DNA from: Yoonia maritima
Lineage (GTDB): Bacteria > Pseudomonadota > Alphaproteobacteria > Rhodobacterales > Rhodobacteraceae
Length of the DNA: 64,000 bases
Assembly (NCBI RefSeq): GCF_002933395.1
Contig: NZ_CM009490.1
Span: forward strand, 62,001-126,000
Direction: 5' to 3'
The notes under the pieces were generated by a model that worked only from the letters and a program-made list of their open reading frames with translations, made no database searches and was not told where the DNA came from. The position numbers were made by a program, and so were the translations under genes. This document shows, in pieces, positions 1 through 10,477 of the stretch (the stretch's first letter is position 1; each line of letters opens with the position of its first letter).

Positions 1-2
1 AA

Positions 3-671
3 ACACGGATTGAAGAACTGCGTAGCCTTGGAGACAGCCCAAGCGGACATATACGGCTGACCACATCAATGACTGCGGCGCGCATGATCCTTTGGCCGGT
101 GATGACAAGGCTTGTGAGCGATTATCCTGAAATCCAGATTGAGCTGAACACCAACGCCCGACTAGCGGATTTGGCAGAAGGGCGGTTTGACGCGGCGGTC
201 CGACTGGCCGAGGCCGTGCCGCCCGATTTAATTGCAGTCCCTGTCGGCCCCGCGATTGAGATGGCCGCAGTGGGTACGCCTGCATATTTTGCACAACGTG
301 GCGTTCCACAGGTACCTTCTGATTTGGATGACCATGACTGCATCACGATGCGGTTTGGCACGGATACGCCGCCTTATGACTGGGAATTCGAAAAGGATGG
401 GCAAGAGCAGATAAAGCGCGTGTCTGGACCGTTCATTTTCAACGAAGGTGATTTTTGCATAGACGCTGCGCGGGCCGGTTACGGTATCGCCTTTGTGACC
501 CTTTCCGAAGTGCAGGCGGAAATCGATAGGGGGACTTTGCAACGGGTGCTGGCCGATTGGTGCCCCCCCTTTGACGGTTTTCAAATTTGCTATCTAAGCC
601 GCCGCCAGATGAATTCGGCGTTTCGGTTGTTGTTGGATCGGTTACGCGATCAAAACGCCGCGGGCGATTAA
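3..671 (+). CDS. LysR-family transcriptional regulator, 5' truncated by window edge
   Basis: The frame is open from base 3 and runs without a start, so the N-terminal helix-turn-helix lies outside the window. The visible part is the effector-binding domain of a LysR regulator. It shows the typical opening (SGHIRLTTS), the stretch LADLAEGRFDAAVRLAE, and the late segment GYGIAFVTLSEVQAEIDRG ahead of the C-terminal YLSRRQM motif. The first internal ATG (69) would cut into the domain and is not a credible start. The gene ends about 230 bp before the oxidase operon and points toward it, but nothing here shows that it controls that operon. Family is clear; the target is unknown. Confidence 0.88.
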   Translation, partial: TRIEELRSLGDSPSGHIRLTTSMTAARMILWPVMTRLVSDYPEIQIELNTNARLADLAEGRFDAAVRLAEAVPPDLIAVPVGPAIEMAAVGTPAYFAQRGVPQVPSDLDDHDCITMRFGTDTPPYDWEFEKDGQEQIKRVSGPFIFNEGDFCIDAARAGYGIAFVTLSEVQAEIDRGTLQRVLADWCPPFDGFQICYLSRRQMNSAFRLLLDRLRDQNAAGD

Positions 672-899
672 CTGCACTGGTGGTTTGGGGCTGCTGCCTG
701 ATATTTCACCACATCGGCGCACGGAACTGTGAATTTCGATCAACTCATTGTGAAATAAAGGGAATTCATCGATTGTGCGTCAATTCACCACGGGGCGTGT
801 CCCGATAGCATAGGCGTAGGCCGCGAATGTAACTCGTGTTCCGGTCTGCCGGTGACCTCCCAGTCTGGCAGATGTCGGACAAGAAGAAGAGGCACGCAC

Positions 900-1976
900 T
901 TGTTCAAATATATCAAATACTTGCTGGCATTGGCGGGCGCATTTGCGCTTTCTGGGTGTCAGTACCACATCTTATCCCCGCAGGGTTGGGTCGGCATCCA
1001 AGAGCGTAATCTTTTGGTTATTGCGACATTGCTGATGCTGATCATTATTATCCCGGTTTTGATCATGGCAGTCTATTTTCCGCTAAAGTATCGCGCGGAC
1101 CGATCGGATCTATCGGACTATGACCCGACCTTTGAACATTCCAACAAAATCGAAGTCGCTGTTTGGGGTATCCCGATCCTGATTACTGCAGCGCTTGGCT
1201 GGTACACATATGTTTATACGCACCGGCTTGATCCGTATCGTCCGCTTGATCATTTGCAGGCTGGCATCCCGATCGAGGTCGACGCGGTGTCGTTGGATTG
1301 GAAATGGCTGTTTATCTACCCGGAATTTGGCGTTGCATCGGTGAACGAATTGGCCGTGCCGGTGGGGCGGCCAGTGAATTTTCGCCTGACCTCTTCTACG
1401 GTGATGAATACCCTGTCGATCCCGGCATTGGGTGGCATGGTCTATTCGATGGCAGGGATGGAAACCCAGTTGCATCTGGTTGCTGACGCGCCGGGTGTGT
1501 TTCCGGGGCGGTCGGCGCATTATTCCGGCCCTGGGTTTTCCCATATGACGTTCGATACACTGTCGATGTCTGACGCTGATTTCAACAGTTGGATCGCAAA
1601 CGCGAAGTCGGATGGCACCGATCTGGGCCGCGAAACCTATCTTACATTGGAAAAGCCAAGCATTGCTGACCCAGTTCGTTACTTTGCCACGGTCGAGGAT
1701 GGTCTGTTCGATCATGTGGTTGAAATGTGCGTCGATGGCGGCACCGTTTGTGCGGGCCAGATCATGACGCAAGACAAGACGGGCGGTGGCGGGATTGCTG
1801 GTGTCCCAAACGCGGCGGCGTATAGCTATGACAGCAAACGCGCCATCGACGGGTTTGGCGCGTTGATAGACCTGCCGACCCTCAACCCCGAAGCCTTTTA
1901 CGAGGCTTTTTTAAACTCTCCCGATTATATTTGCGGCCCATCGGCACGCAAGGAGGCCGTTAGTCATGTCAATTGA
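900..1976 (+). CDS. cyoA: Ubiquinol oxidase subunit II (cytochrome bo3 type)
   Basis: CyoA is the periplasmic, lipid-anchored subunit II of the quinol-oxidising haem-copper oxidase. I place the start at TTG 900, preceded by a purine-rich AAGAAGAGG. This gives a clean lipoprotein signal peptide ending in lipobox LSGC with Cys20; the upstream GTG at 852 would add an arginine-rich stretch that does not fit a signal peptide. Two membrane helices follow (about residues 38-62 and 90-110), then the cupredoxin-like domain. The CuA-ligand pattern of cytochrome c oxidases is absent, as expected for a quinol oxidase. At about 358 residues it is longer than E. coli CyoA. It overlaps cyoB by 11 bases, indicating one operon. 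Confidence 0.93.
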   Translation: MFKYIKYLLALAGAFALSGCQYHILSPQGWVGIQERNLLVIATLLMLIIIIPVLIMAVYFPLKYRADRSDLSDYDPTFEHSNKIEVAVWGIPILITAALGWYTYVYTHRLDPYRPLDHLQAGIPIEVDAVSLDWKWLFIYPEFGVASVNELAVPVGRPVNFRLTSSTVMNTLSIPALGGMVYSMAGMETQLHLVADAPGVFPGRSAHYSGPGFSHMTFDTLSMSDADFNSWIANAKSDGTDLGRETYLTLEKPSIADPVRYFATVEDGLFDHVVEMCVDGGTVCAGQIMTQDKTGGGGIAGVPNAAAYSYDSKRAIDGFGALIDLPTLNPEAFYEAFLNSPDYICGPSARKEAVSHVN

Positions 1977-3942
1977 AACAATTTCACCGCTGTTTGGTCG
2001 GCTTAGTTTAGATTGGATTCCTTACCAAGAACCGATCCTTGTTGGCACGTTTGCTGCGGTGGCCGTCGGCGGTTTCGCGGTATTGGTTTTGATGACCTAT
2101 TACGGGCTATGGGGATCTTTTTGGCGCGACTGGGTGACGTCAGTTGATCACAAGAAGATTGGCATCATGTATATGGTGCTTGGCTTTATTATGATGGTGC
2201 GCGGTTTTGCGGATGCGTTGATGATGCGCGCGCAGCAGGCATTGGCGGCTGGCGGCGCGGAAGGATACCTTCCGCAGCACCATTTTGATCAGGTGTTTAC
2301 GGCTCACGGCGTTATCATGATCTTTTTCGTGGCGATGGCCTTTGTCACGGGGATCATGAACTTTGTCATGCCAACCCAGATTGGCGCGCGCGATGTGGCG
2401 TTTCCGTTCCTGAACAACTTTTCGTTCTGGATGACGGTCGCTGGCGCGTTGTTGGTCAATATTTCCCTGTTCGTGGGGGAATTTGCGCGTGTCGGGTGGC
2501 TTGCGTTTCCACCGTTATCGGGGGCGTCGTTCAGCACAGGTCCGGGCATGGATTACTATCTATGGTCATTGCAGATTGCCGGAGTCGGGACGACCCTATC
2601 GGGAATTAACCTGATCGCCACTATCGTAAAGATGCGCGCACCGGGAATGAAAATGATGGATATGCCTGTCTTTACTTGGACTGCGCTGGCGACCAACGTT
2701 TTGATTGTTGCGGCGTTCCCTGTTTTGACTGCCACGCTCGCGCTGCTGACGTTGGATCGCTATTTCGGGATGCATTTTTTCACCAATGACTTTGGTGGCA
2801 ACCCGATGATGTATATCAACCTGATTTGGATTTGGGGGCACCCAGAGGTCTATATTCTGATCATCCCAATTTTTGGTGTGATTTCCGAAGTCGTCGCGAC
2901 CTTTTCCGGTAAGCCATTGTTTGGCTACAAGACGATGGTTTGGGCCACGGCTTGTATCATGGTGTTGTCGTTCATTGTGTGGCTGCACCACTTTTTCACG
3001 ATGGGATCAGGGGCGAATGTAAACACTTTCTTTGGCATCACCACGATGATCATCGCGGTGCCTACGGGGGTTAAAATCTTTAACTGGTTGTTCACCATGT
3101 ACAAAGGCCGTGTGCGCCTAGAGTTGCCGATGTATTGGACCATTGGGTTTTTGGTCACCTTTACCATTGGTGGCATGACGGGCGTTTTGCTGGCAGTGCC
3201 ACCGGTTGATTTCCAGTTGCATAATACCCTGTTTCTGGTCGCGCATTTTCACAACGTGATTATCGGCGGCGTTGTGTTTGGCGTCTATGCTGCCGTCACC
3301 TATTGGTGGCCCAAAGCCTTTGGTTTCAAGCTGAACGATACATGGGGCAAGCGTAGTTTTTGGTTCTGGTTCGTTGGCTTTTACTTTGCGTTCATGCCGC
3401 TTTACGCGCTGGGTCTGATGGGCGTGACACGACGGATCAACCAATACCCTGATCCTGCATGGCAGCCCTATTTCATCATTGCCGCCTTTGGCGCTGTGTT
3501 GATTTTGCTGGGGATTTTGTCCACTTTCATCGGATTCTACGTGTCTGTGCGTGACCGCAAGGCGCTGGCATGTGGTGGTGACCCGTGGAATGCACGGACC
3601 CTAGAATGGGCGACGCAATCGCCGCCCGCGCCTTATAACTTCCCACATGATATACAGGTCCGTGGGCGTGATGAATTCTGGCGGATGAAGCAAGACGGGT
3701 TCGTTTGGTCGACCGCATATCAGCCGATCCACATGCCCAAAGGCACCGCCACTGGTGTGTATATTGCGGGTTTTGCGCTGGTGTTTGGCTTTGCAATGGT
3801 CTGGTACATTTGGTGGCTGGCGACCCTTAGCTTTGTTGCGATGGTCGCAATCGGGATCGGCCACACGTTCAACTATAACCGCGATTATTACATCCCCGCC
3901 CAAGACGTGGCGGCAACCGAAGCGAAAGGAGCGGTGACATGA
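1966..3942 (+). CDS. cyoB: Ubiquinol oxidase subunit I (cytochrome bo3 type)
   Basis: Catalytic, proton-pumping subunit I of cytochrome bo3 with low-spin haem b, haem o3 and CuB. The 658-residue length matches CyoB. Key motifs are visible: [11 protein letters not shown] (haem ligand region), [11 protein letters not shown] (CuB His, with the Tyr of the His-Tyr crosslink), LHHFF (paired CuB histidines) and HFHNVIIGG (haem o3 and haem b histidines). There are more than twelve hydrophobic helices, including the extra N- and C-terminal helices typical of quinol oxidases. The ATG overlaps the end of cyoA and the TGA overlaps the start of cyoC, so translation is probably coupled. Confidence 0.97.
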   Translation: MSIETISPLFGRLSLDWIPYQEPILVGTFAAVAVGGFAVLVLMTYYGLWGSFWRDWVTSVDHKKIGIMYMVLGFIMMVRGFADALMMRAQQALAAGGAEGYLPQHHFDQVFTAHGVIMIFFVAMAFVTGIMNFVMPTQIGARDVAFPFLNNFSFWMTVAGALLVNISLFVGEFARVGWLAFPPLSGASFSTGPGMDYYLWSLQIAGVGTTLSGINLIATIVKMRAPGMKMMDMPVFTWTALATNVLIVAAFPVLTATLALLTLDRYFGMHFFTNDFGGNPMMYINLIWIWGHPEVYILIIPIFGVISEVVATFSGKPLFGYKTMVWATACIMVLSFIVWLHHFFTMGSGANVNTFFGITTMIIAVPTGVKIFNWLFTMYKGRVRLELPMYWTIGFLVTFTIGGMTGVLLAVPPVDFQLHNTLFLVAHFHNVIIGGVVFGVYAAVTYWWPKAFGFKLNDTWGKRSFWFWFVGFYFAFMPLYALGLMGVTRRINQYPDPAWQPYFIIAAFGAVLILLGILSTFIGFYVSVRDRKALACGGDPWNARTLEWATQSPPAPYNFPHDIQVRGRDEFWRMKQDGFVWSTAYQPIHMPKGTATGVYIAGFALVFGFAMVWYIWWLATLSFVAMVAIGIGHTFNYNRDYYIPAQDVAATEAKGAVT

Positions 3943-4562
3943 CCCCATTGGACAGCACGCAGTTAGCGCCGGTGATGGCCGTGAATGACCACGACCATGG
4001 CGCAGATCATGGCAGTCCGACACAGATCGGGTTTTGGATTTACCTCATGAGCGATTGCATCATCTTTGGTGCGTTGTTTGCCACCTATGCCGTTCTGGGC
4101 GGTCGTTACGCAGGGGGACCGGGGCCGCTTGATTTGTTCGAGCCAGAGTTCGTCGCGGTTGAGACAGCGTTGTTGCTGTTTTCATCGGTGACCTTTGGCT
4201 TGGCGATGCTGCAGGCGGTCAAGGGCAACCTGAATCGTACGCTTGTCTGGTTGGCGGTGACCGGGGTTTTAGGTGCCGGGTTTATCGGCATGGAACTGTA
4301 CGAGTTTCGGCATTTGATCCACATCGGAGCGGGTCCTGACCGGTCTGCATTTTTATCAGCGTTCTTTGCGTTGGTGGGCACACATGGGCTTCATGTAACG
4401 GGCGGGATCATTTGGCTTGTGACGCTGATGGTGCAAATCAAAATGCACGGTCTGATCGATGCAAACATGCGCCGTTTGGTGACGTTGTCGATGTTCTGGC
4501 ACTTTCTTGATTTGATTTGGATCGGTGTGTTTTCCTTTGTTTATCTTGTGAGGTTGGTGTGA
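3939..4562 (+). CDS. cyoC: Ubiquinol oxidase subunit III
   Basis: Subunit III of the bo3 oxidase, 207 residues with five hydrophobic segments, close to the length of E. coli CyoC. The family segment [15 protein letters not shown] and the C-terminal [20 protein letters not shown] are clear. A short His/Asp-rich N-terminus (DHDHGADHG) precedes the first helix, as in other CyoC proteins. Start and stop overlap neighbours in ATGA and TGATG arrangements. Confidence 0.96.
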   Translation: MTPLDSTQLAPVMAVNDHDHGADHGSPTQIGFWIYLMSDCIIFGALFATYAVLGGRYAGGPGPLDLFEPEFVAVETALLLFSSVTFGLAMLQAVKGNLNRTLVWLAVTGVLGAGFIGMELYEFRHLIHIGAGPDRSAFLSAFFALVGTHGLHVTGGIIWLVTLMVQIKMHGLIDANMRRLVTLSMFWHFLDLIWIGVFSFVYLVRLV

Positions 4563-4945
4563 TGCTTGCAAAAACACACAATGGGCATGGCGCGGCTAAA
4601 GATCACGGAACGATGGCACAGTTGATGATCGGCTTTGGGCTTGCCGCGCTTTTGACGATTATCCCGTTTGTCTTGATCATCGCCGAGGTCGCGATCGCCC
4701 GCACCACGTTGATCGGGATCATCATGGGCCTTGGGGCGGTGCAGATTGTCGTGCATTTGGTATATTTTTTGCATGTGAACCGCAGCACAGAGCAGGGCTG
4801 GACCCTGTTTGCGTCGATCTTTGCGGTTCTGATCTTGGTGATTGTTCTTGCTGGGTCGCTTTGGGTGATGCGCAACATGAATGAAAACATGATGCCAATG
4901 CACGATATGGACCACATGACATCGCTGCAGTCGCAGCAGGGTTAA
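4562..4945 (+). CDS. cyoD: Cytochrome bo3 subunit IV
   Basis: Small three-helix subunit IV of the bo3 oxidase, needed for assembly or CuB stability in known systems. ATG 4562 shares its A with the cyoC stop codon (TGATG). The 127-residue product begins with a His-rich tail and has helices near residues 20-42, 48-70 and 80-103, including the family stretch VHLVYFLHVNRS. A longer reading from 4517 would only add codons that overlap cyoC. The C-terminus is Met/His-rich (MMPMHDMDHM). It closes the cyoABCD operon; no cyoE (haem O synthase) follows. Confidence 0.95.
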   Translation: MLAKTHNGHGAAKDHGTMAQLMIGFGLAALLTIIPFVLIIAEVAIARTTLIGIIMGLGAVQIVVHLVYFLHVNRSTEQGWTLFASIFAVLILVIVLAGSLWVMRNMNENMMPMHDMDHMTSLQSQQG

Positions 4946-4949
4946 TCCT

Positions 4950-4975
4950 AACCGGGGCCAAATCCGGCCCCGGTT
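4950..4975 (+). terminator. Strong hairpin between cyoD and surf1
   Basis: Perfect 10-bp inverted repeat AACCGGGGCC / GGCCCCGGTT with a 6-base loop, directly after the cyoD stop. Only a weak T-rich tail follows (CTTGC), so it may attenuate transcription or stabilise the cyo mRNA rather than stop transcription fully before surf1. Confidence 0.7.
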
Positions 4976-4992
4976 CTTGCCGGAGAAATTCT

Positions 4993-5733
4993 ATGCCGCT
5001 TTCGATCCGCTGGCCGCGGTTTATTTTCATCAGTCTTGTTGCGTTGGTTGGGATTGCGGGGTTTTCGTCGCTTGGTGTTTGGCAAATTCAGCGTCTTTAC
5101 TGGAAACGTGACCTGATAGAACGGGTGGATAGCCGTATCCATGCCGTCCCCATTCCGGCTCCGGGGCCTACAGATTGGTCCGAACAAGACGCCTATCGTA
5201 GGGTTATTGTGACTGGCCGGTTTTTGCACGACGAAGACGTGTTGATTTATACGCCCTCTGATTACGGGCCAGCGGATTGGATCCTGACGCCGCTGGTGAC
5301 CGATACCGGGATGATTATCATGGTGAACAGAGGCGTTGTGCCCGACGCGCGGGCGCGGGCTGGTGATTATGCGCGTGAAGATGGGACAGTGACGGTGGCC
5401 GGGTTACTGCGTGTGTCAGAGGATAAGGGGTGGCTGTTTTCGCGTGAAAACGATCCCGCCAACGGGCATTGGTATCGGCGTGATATAGGGTCGATTACGA
5501 CTGCACTGGGCTATGACAGTGCCGCCCCATATTTCGTGGATCAAGAACGAGGCGCTGCGGCGGGTTGGCCGCGCGGCGGGCAAACTGTCGTTTACTTCAG
5601 GAACGCACACCTAAGCTATGCACTGACATGGTTTGCTTTGGCAGGTGTTGTATTTGCCGGTTATGTGCTGGTTTTGTGGGGCCACCGGACCGAACAGGTC
5701 TGTGTTGCGCCGGTCGTGGATCATCACGCCTAG
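4993..5733 (+). CDS. SURF1-family oxidase assembly protein
   Basis: SURF1/Shy1-type membrane protein that helps haem insertion or assembly of haem-copper oxidases. The 246-residue protein has the expected layout: an N-terminal membrane helix (residues 9-28) followed at once by the family motif LGVWQIQRLYWK, a periplasmic domain with the conserved VNRGVVPD, and a C-terminal helix (about residues 210-232) after YALTWFALA. It starts 17 bases after the hairpin behind cyoD with AGAAATT upstream of ATG. Its position makes the bo3 oxidase the probable client. Confidence 0.92.
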   Translation: MPLSIRWPRFIFISLVALVGIAGFSSLGVWQIQRLYWKRDLIERVDSRIHAVPIPAPGPTDWSEQDAYRRVIVTGRFLHDEDVLIYTPSDYGPADWILTPLVTDTGMIIMVNRGVVPDARARAGDYAREDGTVTVAGLLRVSEDKGWLFSRENDPANGHWYRRDIGSITTALGYDSAAPYFVDQERGAAAGWPRGGQTVVYFRNAHLSYALTWFALAGVVFAGYVLVLWGHRTEQVCVAPVVDHHA

Positions 5734-5949
5734 CAGGCAGGCCGGGCGCAAAATGACTTTGCAGCAGAAACCGACAAAAACAGTGGTGCCGTTCAAGACC
5801 TGCTGATTTGGTTCAGTTATGTGGCGAGGCATATGCCCGGCGTGCACCGCTACGCCGGCTTTCGCTTAGCCAGCCGTGTGATTGCGTCCCTCGTGGTCAG
5901 GATATGCCAGCAAACAGATCCACAAACCAACCAAAAGGTTTTGACCACC

Positions 5950-8046
5950 GTGACCACACAACCCACCCGGCACCCGCGCGGCCGTCGGCTTTCCGCTCTT
6001 CTTTCTAGCTGTGCTATTTTTAGCGTCTTTTGTGCCGTTCCGGCTGTCGCGCAGGATACGCCATATCCGCTGGGTCAGATTGTTTTGGATGCCGATGACG
6101 ACGATAGCGGCAGTATTGTTAGCAGCCAGACAAGCGCTGGATCAAAGCTATCGGGCGATGTGTTGGATACCGCGGCCAGCGTTTCGGTTATTACCCAACA
6201 GGAAATCACCCAGCGCGGCGCGAAGTCAGTGCAAGAAGTTTTACAGTATACATCTGGTGTCGTGACGAGCTTTTACGGGGCTGATGACCGTTTTGATTAT
6301 TTCCGTATTCGCGGGTTTGACGCCTATGCCTATCGTGATGGGCTTTATCTGGGTGACCCGTTTGGTGGTGTACGCGAAGAACCCTATGCATTTGAACGCG
6401 TCGAAGTTCTGAAAGGGGCGAACTCTGCTGGGTTGGGTGTGTCTGATCCGGGTGGGGCTGTGAACTATGTCACGAAGACACCCAAAGATCACCGTTTCGG
6501 TGATGCCTATTTGACGGCTGGTTCCTTTAACCGGGTCGAGGCGGGTGTCGATTTTGGCGACACGCTGAACGAAGAAGGCACATTGTCATACCGGTTAACT
6601 GGCAAAGTCGTCGATGCCGAACGAGAGTATGACTATTCTCAAGACGATGAAACATTTGTCATGGGTGGCATAACTTGGGCGCCGACGGATGCGACCAGCC
6701 TGACCTTTGTTGTTGATTATCTGAACAAAGACAGCGTACCAGGAAGCGGTGGGCATCCTGTGGGTGTCGATCTTGATCCATCAACCTTTTTGGGTGAACC
6801 CGATTTTAACTATCGCGGTACTGATCGGACCACAGCAAGCCTGCTGTTCGAACATGACTTTGATGGCGGGTTCAGCCTGAATTCTACACATCGTTTCAGC
6901 GCGACGGAAACCGACTTTGGCTATGCTTATGTGGCTGGTACCGATGCCGGCGGTGGCACAATGGCCGATCGTTATTTCTTTGCGAATGATTATACGGCTG
7001 ACGAATACGTTGGTGATGTGAACGTGCAGCTTGATCGCGATTTCGGCACCGTCCAAAGCCGCAGCGTTGTGGGTGTTGAACGTCGCACATCGGATATCGA
7101 CAATACCAGCTATTGGGCTTTGGCACCTGATATTGACTGGACTGATCCAGTTTACACGGGCGGCATCGATCTAAGCACATTGACGCCTTACGCGGCCACC
7201 CAAACAGAGATCGAAGCGCACGCGGTTTATCTGCAAGAAGAACTGACCTTTGCAGATAAATTCATCGCCCAACTGGGGCTACGTCAGGATTGGATTGATG
7301 TTGAACAAGTCGATACTTTGTCTGGCGCAGTCACCAAAGGCGATTTCGAGGAAACAAGCAAACGGTTTGGTCTGACTTATCGCGCAACACCGGGGATGTC
7401 GGTTTACGGCAGCTATGCTGAATCCTTTGTGGCTGATAGTCTTGGTGTGGAACCCGAACGTGGCGAGCAGTACGAGCTGGGCGTCAAGTATCGGCCACAA
7501 AACGGTCGCGCGCTTTATACCGCTTCGATTTATGATCTGACCAAAAATAACATCACACGTACTGACCCGATCACTAGCATGCCTGAAACAATCGGCGAGG
7601 TGCGGGTGCGTGGTCTTGATCTAGAAGCAAAAGCAGAACTGTCAGAAACGATTAGTCTGACCGCATCTTATTCATTGATGGACAGTGAAATCGTTGAAAA
7701 TGGGACCAGCGGTAACGAAGGGAATGCACTGTCGTTCGTGCCAGAGCAAACCATGTCTGTTTGGGCACGTTATCAGTTGGCTGGCACGGGATCGCGTGGT
7801 GATATGACCTTTGGCTTGGGCGCGCATTACGATGGGGCGTATTGGATGGACGACGGGAACACGTTGAAATCTGATCCAGCCGTTATCTTTGACGCGGCTG
7901 TGACGTATGCGGTCAACGACAGTACCAGCCTTGCGGTCAACGTCGCGAACGTGTTCGACGAACGCTATGTCGCTTATGGCGGGTTCGGATCTGACTACTA
8001 CAATACAGGACGCGTGATTAACGCGACTTTGCGCCGTAGCTGGTAA
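5950..8046 (+). CDS. TonB-dependent siderophore receptor
   Basis: Outer-membrane receptor that imports a ferric siderophore using TonB energy. I favour GTG 5950: it gives a short basic N-terminus (HPRGRR), a hydrophobic core and an AVAQ cleavage site about 40 residues in, with AAAAGG upstream. An in-frame GTG at 5821 would add 43 poorly fitting residues. The mature protein has the plug domain (VSVITQQEITQRGAKSVQEVLQYTSGV; RIRGFDAYAYRDGLY; ERVEVLKGANSAGLG, each in the expected order) and a beta-barrel ending in NATLRRSW with a terminal aromatic. Length of about 698 residues fits the siderophore-receptor subfamily. The convergent AraC regulator is a likely controller. The ligand cannot be told. 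Confidence 0.94.
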   Translation: MTTQPTRHPRGRRLSALLSSCAIFSVFCAVPAVAQDTPYPLGQIVLDADDDDSGSIVSSQTSAGSKLSGDVLDTAASVSVITQQEITQRGAKSVQEVLQYTSGVVTSFYGADDRFDYFRIRGFDAYAYRDGLYLGDPFGGVREEPYAFERVEVLKGANSAGLGVSDPGGAVNYVTKTPKDHRFGDAYLTAGSFNRVEAGVDFGDTLNEEGTLSYRLTGKVVDAEREYDYSQDDETFVMGGITWAPTDATSLTFVVDYLNKDSVPGSGGHPVGVDLDPSTFLGEPDFNYRGTDRTTASLLFEHDFDGGFSLNSTHRFSATETDFGYAYVAGTDAGGGTMADRYFFANDYTADEYVGDVNVQLDRDFGTVQSRSVVGVERRTSDIDNTSYWALAPDIDWTDPVYTGGIDLSTLTPYAATQTEIEAHAVYLQEELTFADKFIAQLGLRQDWIDVEQVDTLSGAVTKGDFEETSKRFGLTYRATPGMSVYGSYAESFVADSLGVEPERGEQYELGVKYRPQNGRALYTASIYDLTKNNITRTDPITSMPETIGEVRVRGLDLEAKAELSETISLTASYSLMDSEIVENGTSGNEGNALSFVPEQTMSVWARYQLAGTGSRGDMTFGLGAHYDGAYWMDDGNTLKSDPAVIFDAAVTYAVNDSTSLAVNVANVFDERYVAYGGFGSDYYNTGRVINATLRRSW

Positions 8047-8061
8047 GCGTGGCGTGATCGG

Positions 8062-8085
8062 CCGTCCGCGTTTTGGCGCGGGCGG
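8062..8085 (+). terminator. Hairpin terminator between receptor and AraC gene
   Basis: CCGTCCGCG / CGCGGGCGG form a 9-bp stem with one G-U pair and a 6-base loop, followed by TTTGG. It lies 16 bases after the receptor stop and just before the 3' end of the convergent araC-type gene. Confidence 0.55.
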
Positions 8086-8092
8086 TTTGGTA

Positions 8093-9010
8093 TTAGGGCA
8101 GGGCGGTGATATGCCGTCGCCGCCAAGCAGCAGGCGTTTCGCCTGAAACTTGACGGAACACACGGGTCAGGTGCGCTTGATCTGAAAAACCAAGCCGGGC
8201 GGCGATATCGGATATGCTTAGCCCGGTTTCCAACAGCAGTTGGCAGGCAATTTCGATCCGCTTGTGCCGCTGCCACTGCACCGGAGGCATCCCAGTTGTG
8301 GTTTTGAACGCGTGGGCAAACCAGCTTTCTGACAGTCCTACAATTTGCGACATATCAGCGACGCTTAGCCTCGCATCGGGTGCGCTATCAAACCGCGCTG
8401 TCAGGCGCTGCATTTGCGCTGGGGTCAGGCCGCCTTGGGCGCCGTAAGATGTGTCACATTTCAAATCTAGCAATCCGGTCAAAATGCTGATTGCGAGGCT
8501 CTCTGCGTAAAGGGGATGATGATTTTGGTGATCAAGCTCTGTCGCCAAAAGCTGCCCAAGCGCCAAAAGCGGTTCGCTTGCCGCGTGTTCAACGGGTTGA
8601 CGCAGCGCGGCCCATGTCTGTTGGCGGCCCAAAGCGGGCACAAATTTATCCAAAAGCCAGCTTTCTGCGAAATGCAAATCAAGATGTGAAAACCGATGTT
8701 CTGATGTGAACCGGGTCCAGATCGGCATTCCGGCGGGCACATATGTGGCCCGTAAAAGAGGACGCGCCGCCGATTTTTTCACATTAGGGGTGTCCGCAAT
8801 AAGAACATGCGAAGAAATGTCCTCGAAAAAGATCATGATGCGCGGATCAGGCGCAAGGTAATATCCGCGGGCATCTGATTGCGCCTGCGCGCGCCAATGT
8901 ACGGCAATAAATCCTTCGTATGACTGCCAAACCACCGGCGCGGTGCGCTCGATGCCTTCGACTTGTGTGGTCATGGAATGAAAAAAGCCCATCAAGTCAG
9001 CCCGCATCAT
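8093..9010 (-). CDS. AraC-family transcriptional regulator
   Basis: 305-residue regulator. The last 100 residues hold the paired helix-turn-helix domain: LSVADMSQIVGLSESWFAHAFK, then SISDIAARLGFSDQAHLTRVFRQ, then GETPAAWRR, which is the AraC signature. The N-terminal 180 residues form an unassigned ligand-sensing domain, with an aromatic-rich segment (VHWRAQAQ, YYLAPDPR). It faces the TonB siderophore receptor tail to tail, an arrangement common for regulators that sense the imported siderophore. Regulation of that receptor is inference. Two Met codons open the frame and the exact start is uncertain. Confidence 0.92.
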   Translation of the reverse strand: MMRADLMGFFHSMTTQVEGIERTAPVVWQSYEGFIAVHWRAQAQSDARGYYLAPDPRIMIFFEDISSHVLIADTPNVKKSAARPLLRATYVPAGMPIWTRFTSEHRFSHLDLHFAESWLLDKFVPALGRQQTWAALRQPVEHAASEPLLALGQLLATELDHQNHHPLYAESLAISILTGLLDLKCDTSYGAQGGLTPAQMQRLTARFDSAPDARLSVADMSQIVGLSESWFAHAFKTTTGMPPVQWQRHKRIEIACQLLLETGLSISDIAARLGFSDQAHLTRVFRQVSGETPAAWRRRHITALP

Positions 9011-9188
9011 TGTGGAATGGATATTCGCCCTGACATCGGGCGCACCACGGTTGCCGTAGTTATTCAGTGGCAGTTTAGGTTTGCACGCCAGAGACGGCCC
9101 TGAATTTCAGGTGTAAAATATACAAAAATAGTCAGGTACTCAAGCTGCATTGGTGGCGAAAAGAGTGGTGGGCTATCGTGCAAATGCA

Positions 9189-9215
9189 AAAGCCGCACCA
9201 GTTTGGTGCGGCTTT
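9189..9215 (-). terminator. Intrinsic terminator of the nqr operon
   Basis: Perfect 11-bp stem AAAGCCGCACC / GGTGCGGCTTT with a 5-base loop, 25 bp beyond the nqrF stop. On the minus strand the stem ends in a short T-run (CTTTTGC), so it fits a rho-independent terminator for nqrA-F. Confidence 0.85.
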
Positions 9216-9240
9216 GAGAGGTGTTTGGTTGGGTTTGGGC

Positions 9241-10464
9241 TTAGCCGCCGAAATCGTCGAGCATGATGTCTTCGGGATCGACGCCCAGATCAATCAGCAT
9301 ATTTGTGACCGACTGGTTCATGATTGGCGGACCACACATGTAGAATTCGCAATCTTCGGGTGCTGGATGATCCTTGAGGTATTCTTCCATCAATACGTTA
9401 TGGATGAAGCCTGTGTATCCTTTCCAGTTATCCTCGGGGAGGGCATCTGAAAGTGCGACGTGCCATTCAAAGTTATCGAACTGTTCAGCCAGATCGTCAA
9501 AATCTTTGACAAAGAACATTTCGCGCTTTGATCGGGCACCGTACCAGAATGAAATCTTACGATCACGGTTTTCAAGGCGCTTGAGCTGATCAAAGATATG
9601 GCTACGCATTGGCGCCATGCCAGCACCACCACCGATAAAGACCATCTCTTTTTTGGTGTCGCGCGCAAAGAATTCGCCATACGGACCGGAAATCGTGACT
9701 TTGTCGCCAGGCTTTAGGTTAAAGATGTAGGATGACATTTTCCCAGCTGGAATGTCAGTCGATCCCGGAGGAGGGGAGGCCACACGGACGTTCAGCATGA
9801 TCATGCCTTTTTCGTCTGGGTAGTTGGCCATCGAATAGGCGCGTTCGACAGGTTCGTCGACCTTGGATTCAAAGTCCCAAAGTTTGAAACGGTCCCAGTC
9901 TTCGCGGTATTCTTCTTCGACGTCGAATTCTGAATATTTCAGGTGGTGTGCGGGGGCTTCGATTTGGATGTATCCACCAGCACGGAAATTCACGTCTTCG
10001 CCTTCTGGTAGGTCCAGAACAAGGGCCTTAATGAATGTTGCCACGTTTTCGTTTGAACGAACGGTACATTCCCATTTCTGGACGCCAAAGACTTCTTCTG
10101 GAACTTCGATTTCCATGTCCTGTTTGACCGCAACCTGACAGGACAGACGGTCGCCGCACGATGCTTCGCGTTTGGTGATGTGGCCTTCTTCGGTTGGCAG
10201 GATTGACCCGCCGCCTGAATGAACCCGCACACGACATTGCGCGCATGTACCGCCGCCGCCGCAAGCGGATGGGACGAACAGTTTTTGTTCGGACAGCGTT
10301 TGCAGCAATTTGCCGCCCGCCGGGACCGATATGGTTTTTTCGCCATTGATTGTGATGTTAACGTTGCCGCTGGACACAAGTTTTGAACGCGCGGCCAGAA
10401 TGACTGTGACGAGCGCAATAACGATTGTTGTAAACAGCAAGATGCCTAGGCCAAAGGTTGCCAC
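9241..10464 (-). CDS. nqrF: Na+-translocating NADH:quinone reductase subunit F
   Basis: NqrF takes electrons from NADH through FAD to a 2Fe-2S centre. The 407-residue protein has one N-terminal membrane helix (residues 3-25), a plant-ferredoxin-type cluster motif ([10 protein letters not shown], with the fourth Cys in LSCQVAV), an FAD-binding barrel with RAYSMANYP, and an NADH domain with [14 protein letters not shown] and [10 protein letters not shown]. It ends in the LDDFGG tail typical of NqrF. It is the last gene of nqrABCDEF, 13 bases after nqrE. Confidence 0.97.
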   Translation of the reverse strand: MATFGLGILLFTTIVIALVTVILAARSKLVSSGNVNITINGEKTISVPAGGKLLQTLSEQKLFVPSACGGGGTCAQCRVRVHSGGGSILPTEEGHITKREASCGDRLSCQVAVKQDMEIEVPEEVFGVQKWECTVRSNENVATFIKALVLDLPEGEDVNFRAGGYIQIEAPAHHLKYSEFDVEEEYREDWDRFKLWDFESKVDEPVERAYSMANYPDEKGMIMLNVRVASPPPGSTDIPAGKMSSYIFNLKPGDKVTISGPYGEFFARDTKKEMVFIGGGAGMAPMRSHIFDQLKRLENRDRKISFWYGARSKREMFFVKDFDDLAEQFDNFEWHVALSDALPEDNWKGYTGFIHNVLMEEYLKDHPAPEDCEFYMCGPPIMNQSVTNMLIDLGVDPEDIMLDDFGG

Positions 10465-10477
10465 TAGATTTCTCCGC

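Noticed and set aside
1110-1772. 220-codon minus-strand frame inside cyoA
   Set aside because: Antisense shadow of a confidently assigned gene, with His/Arg-rich random-looking protein.
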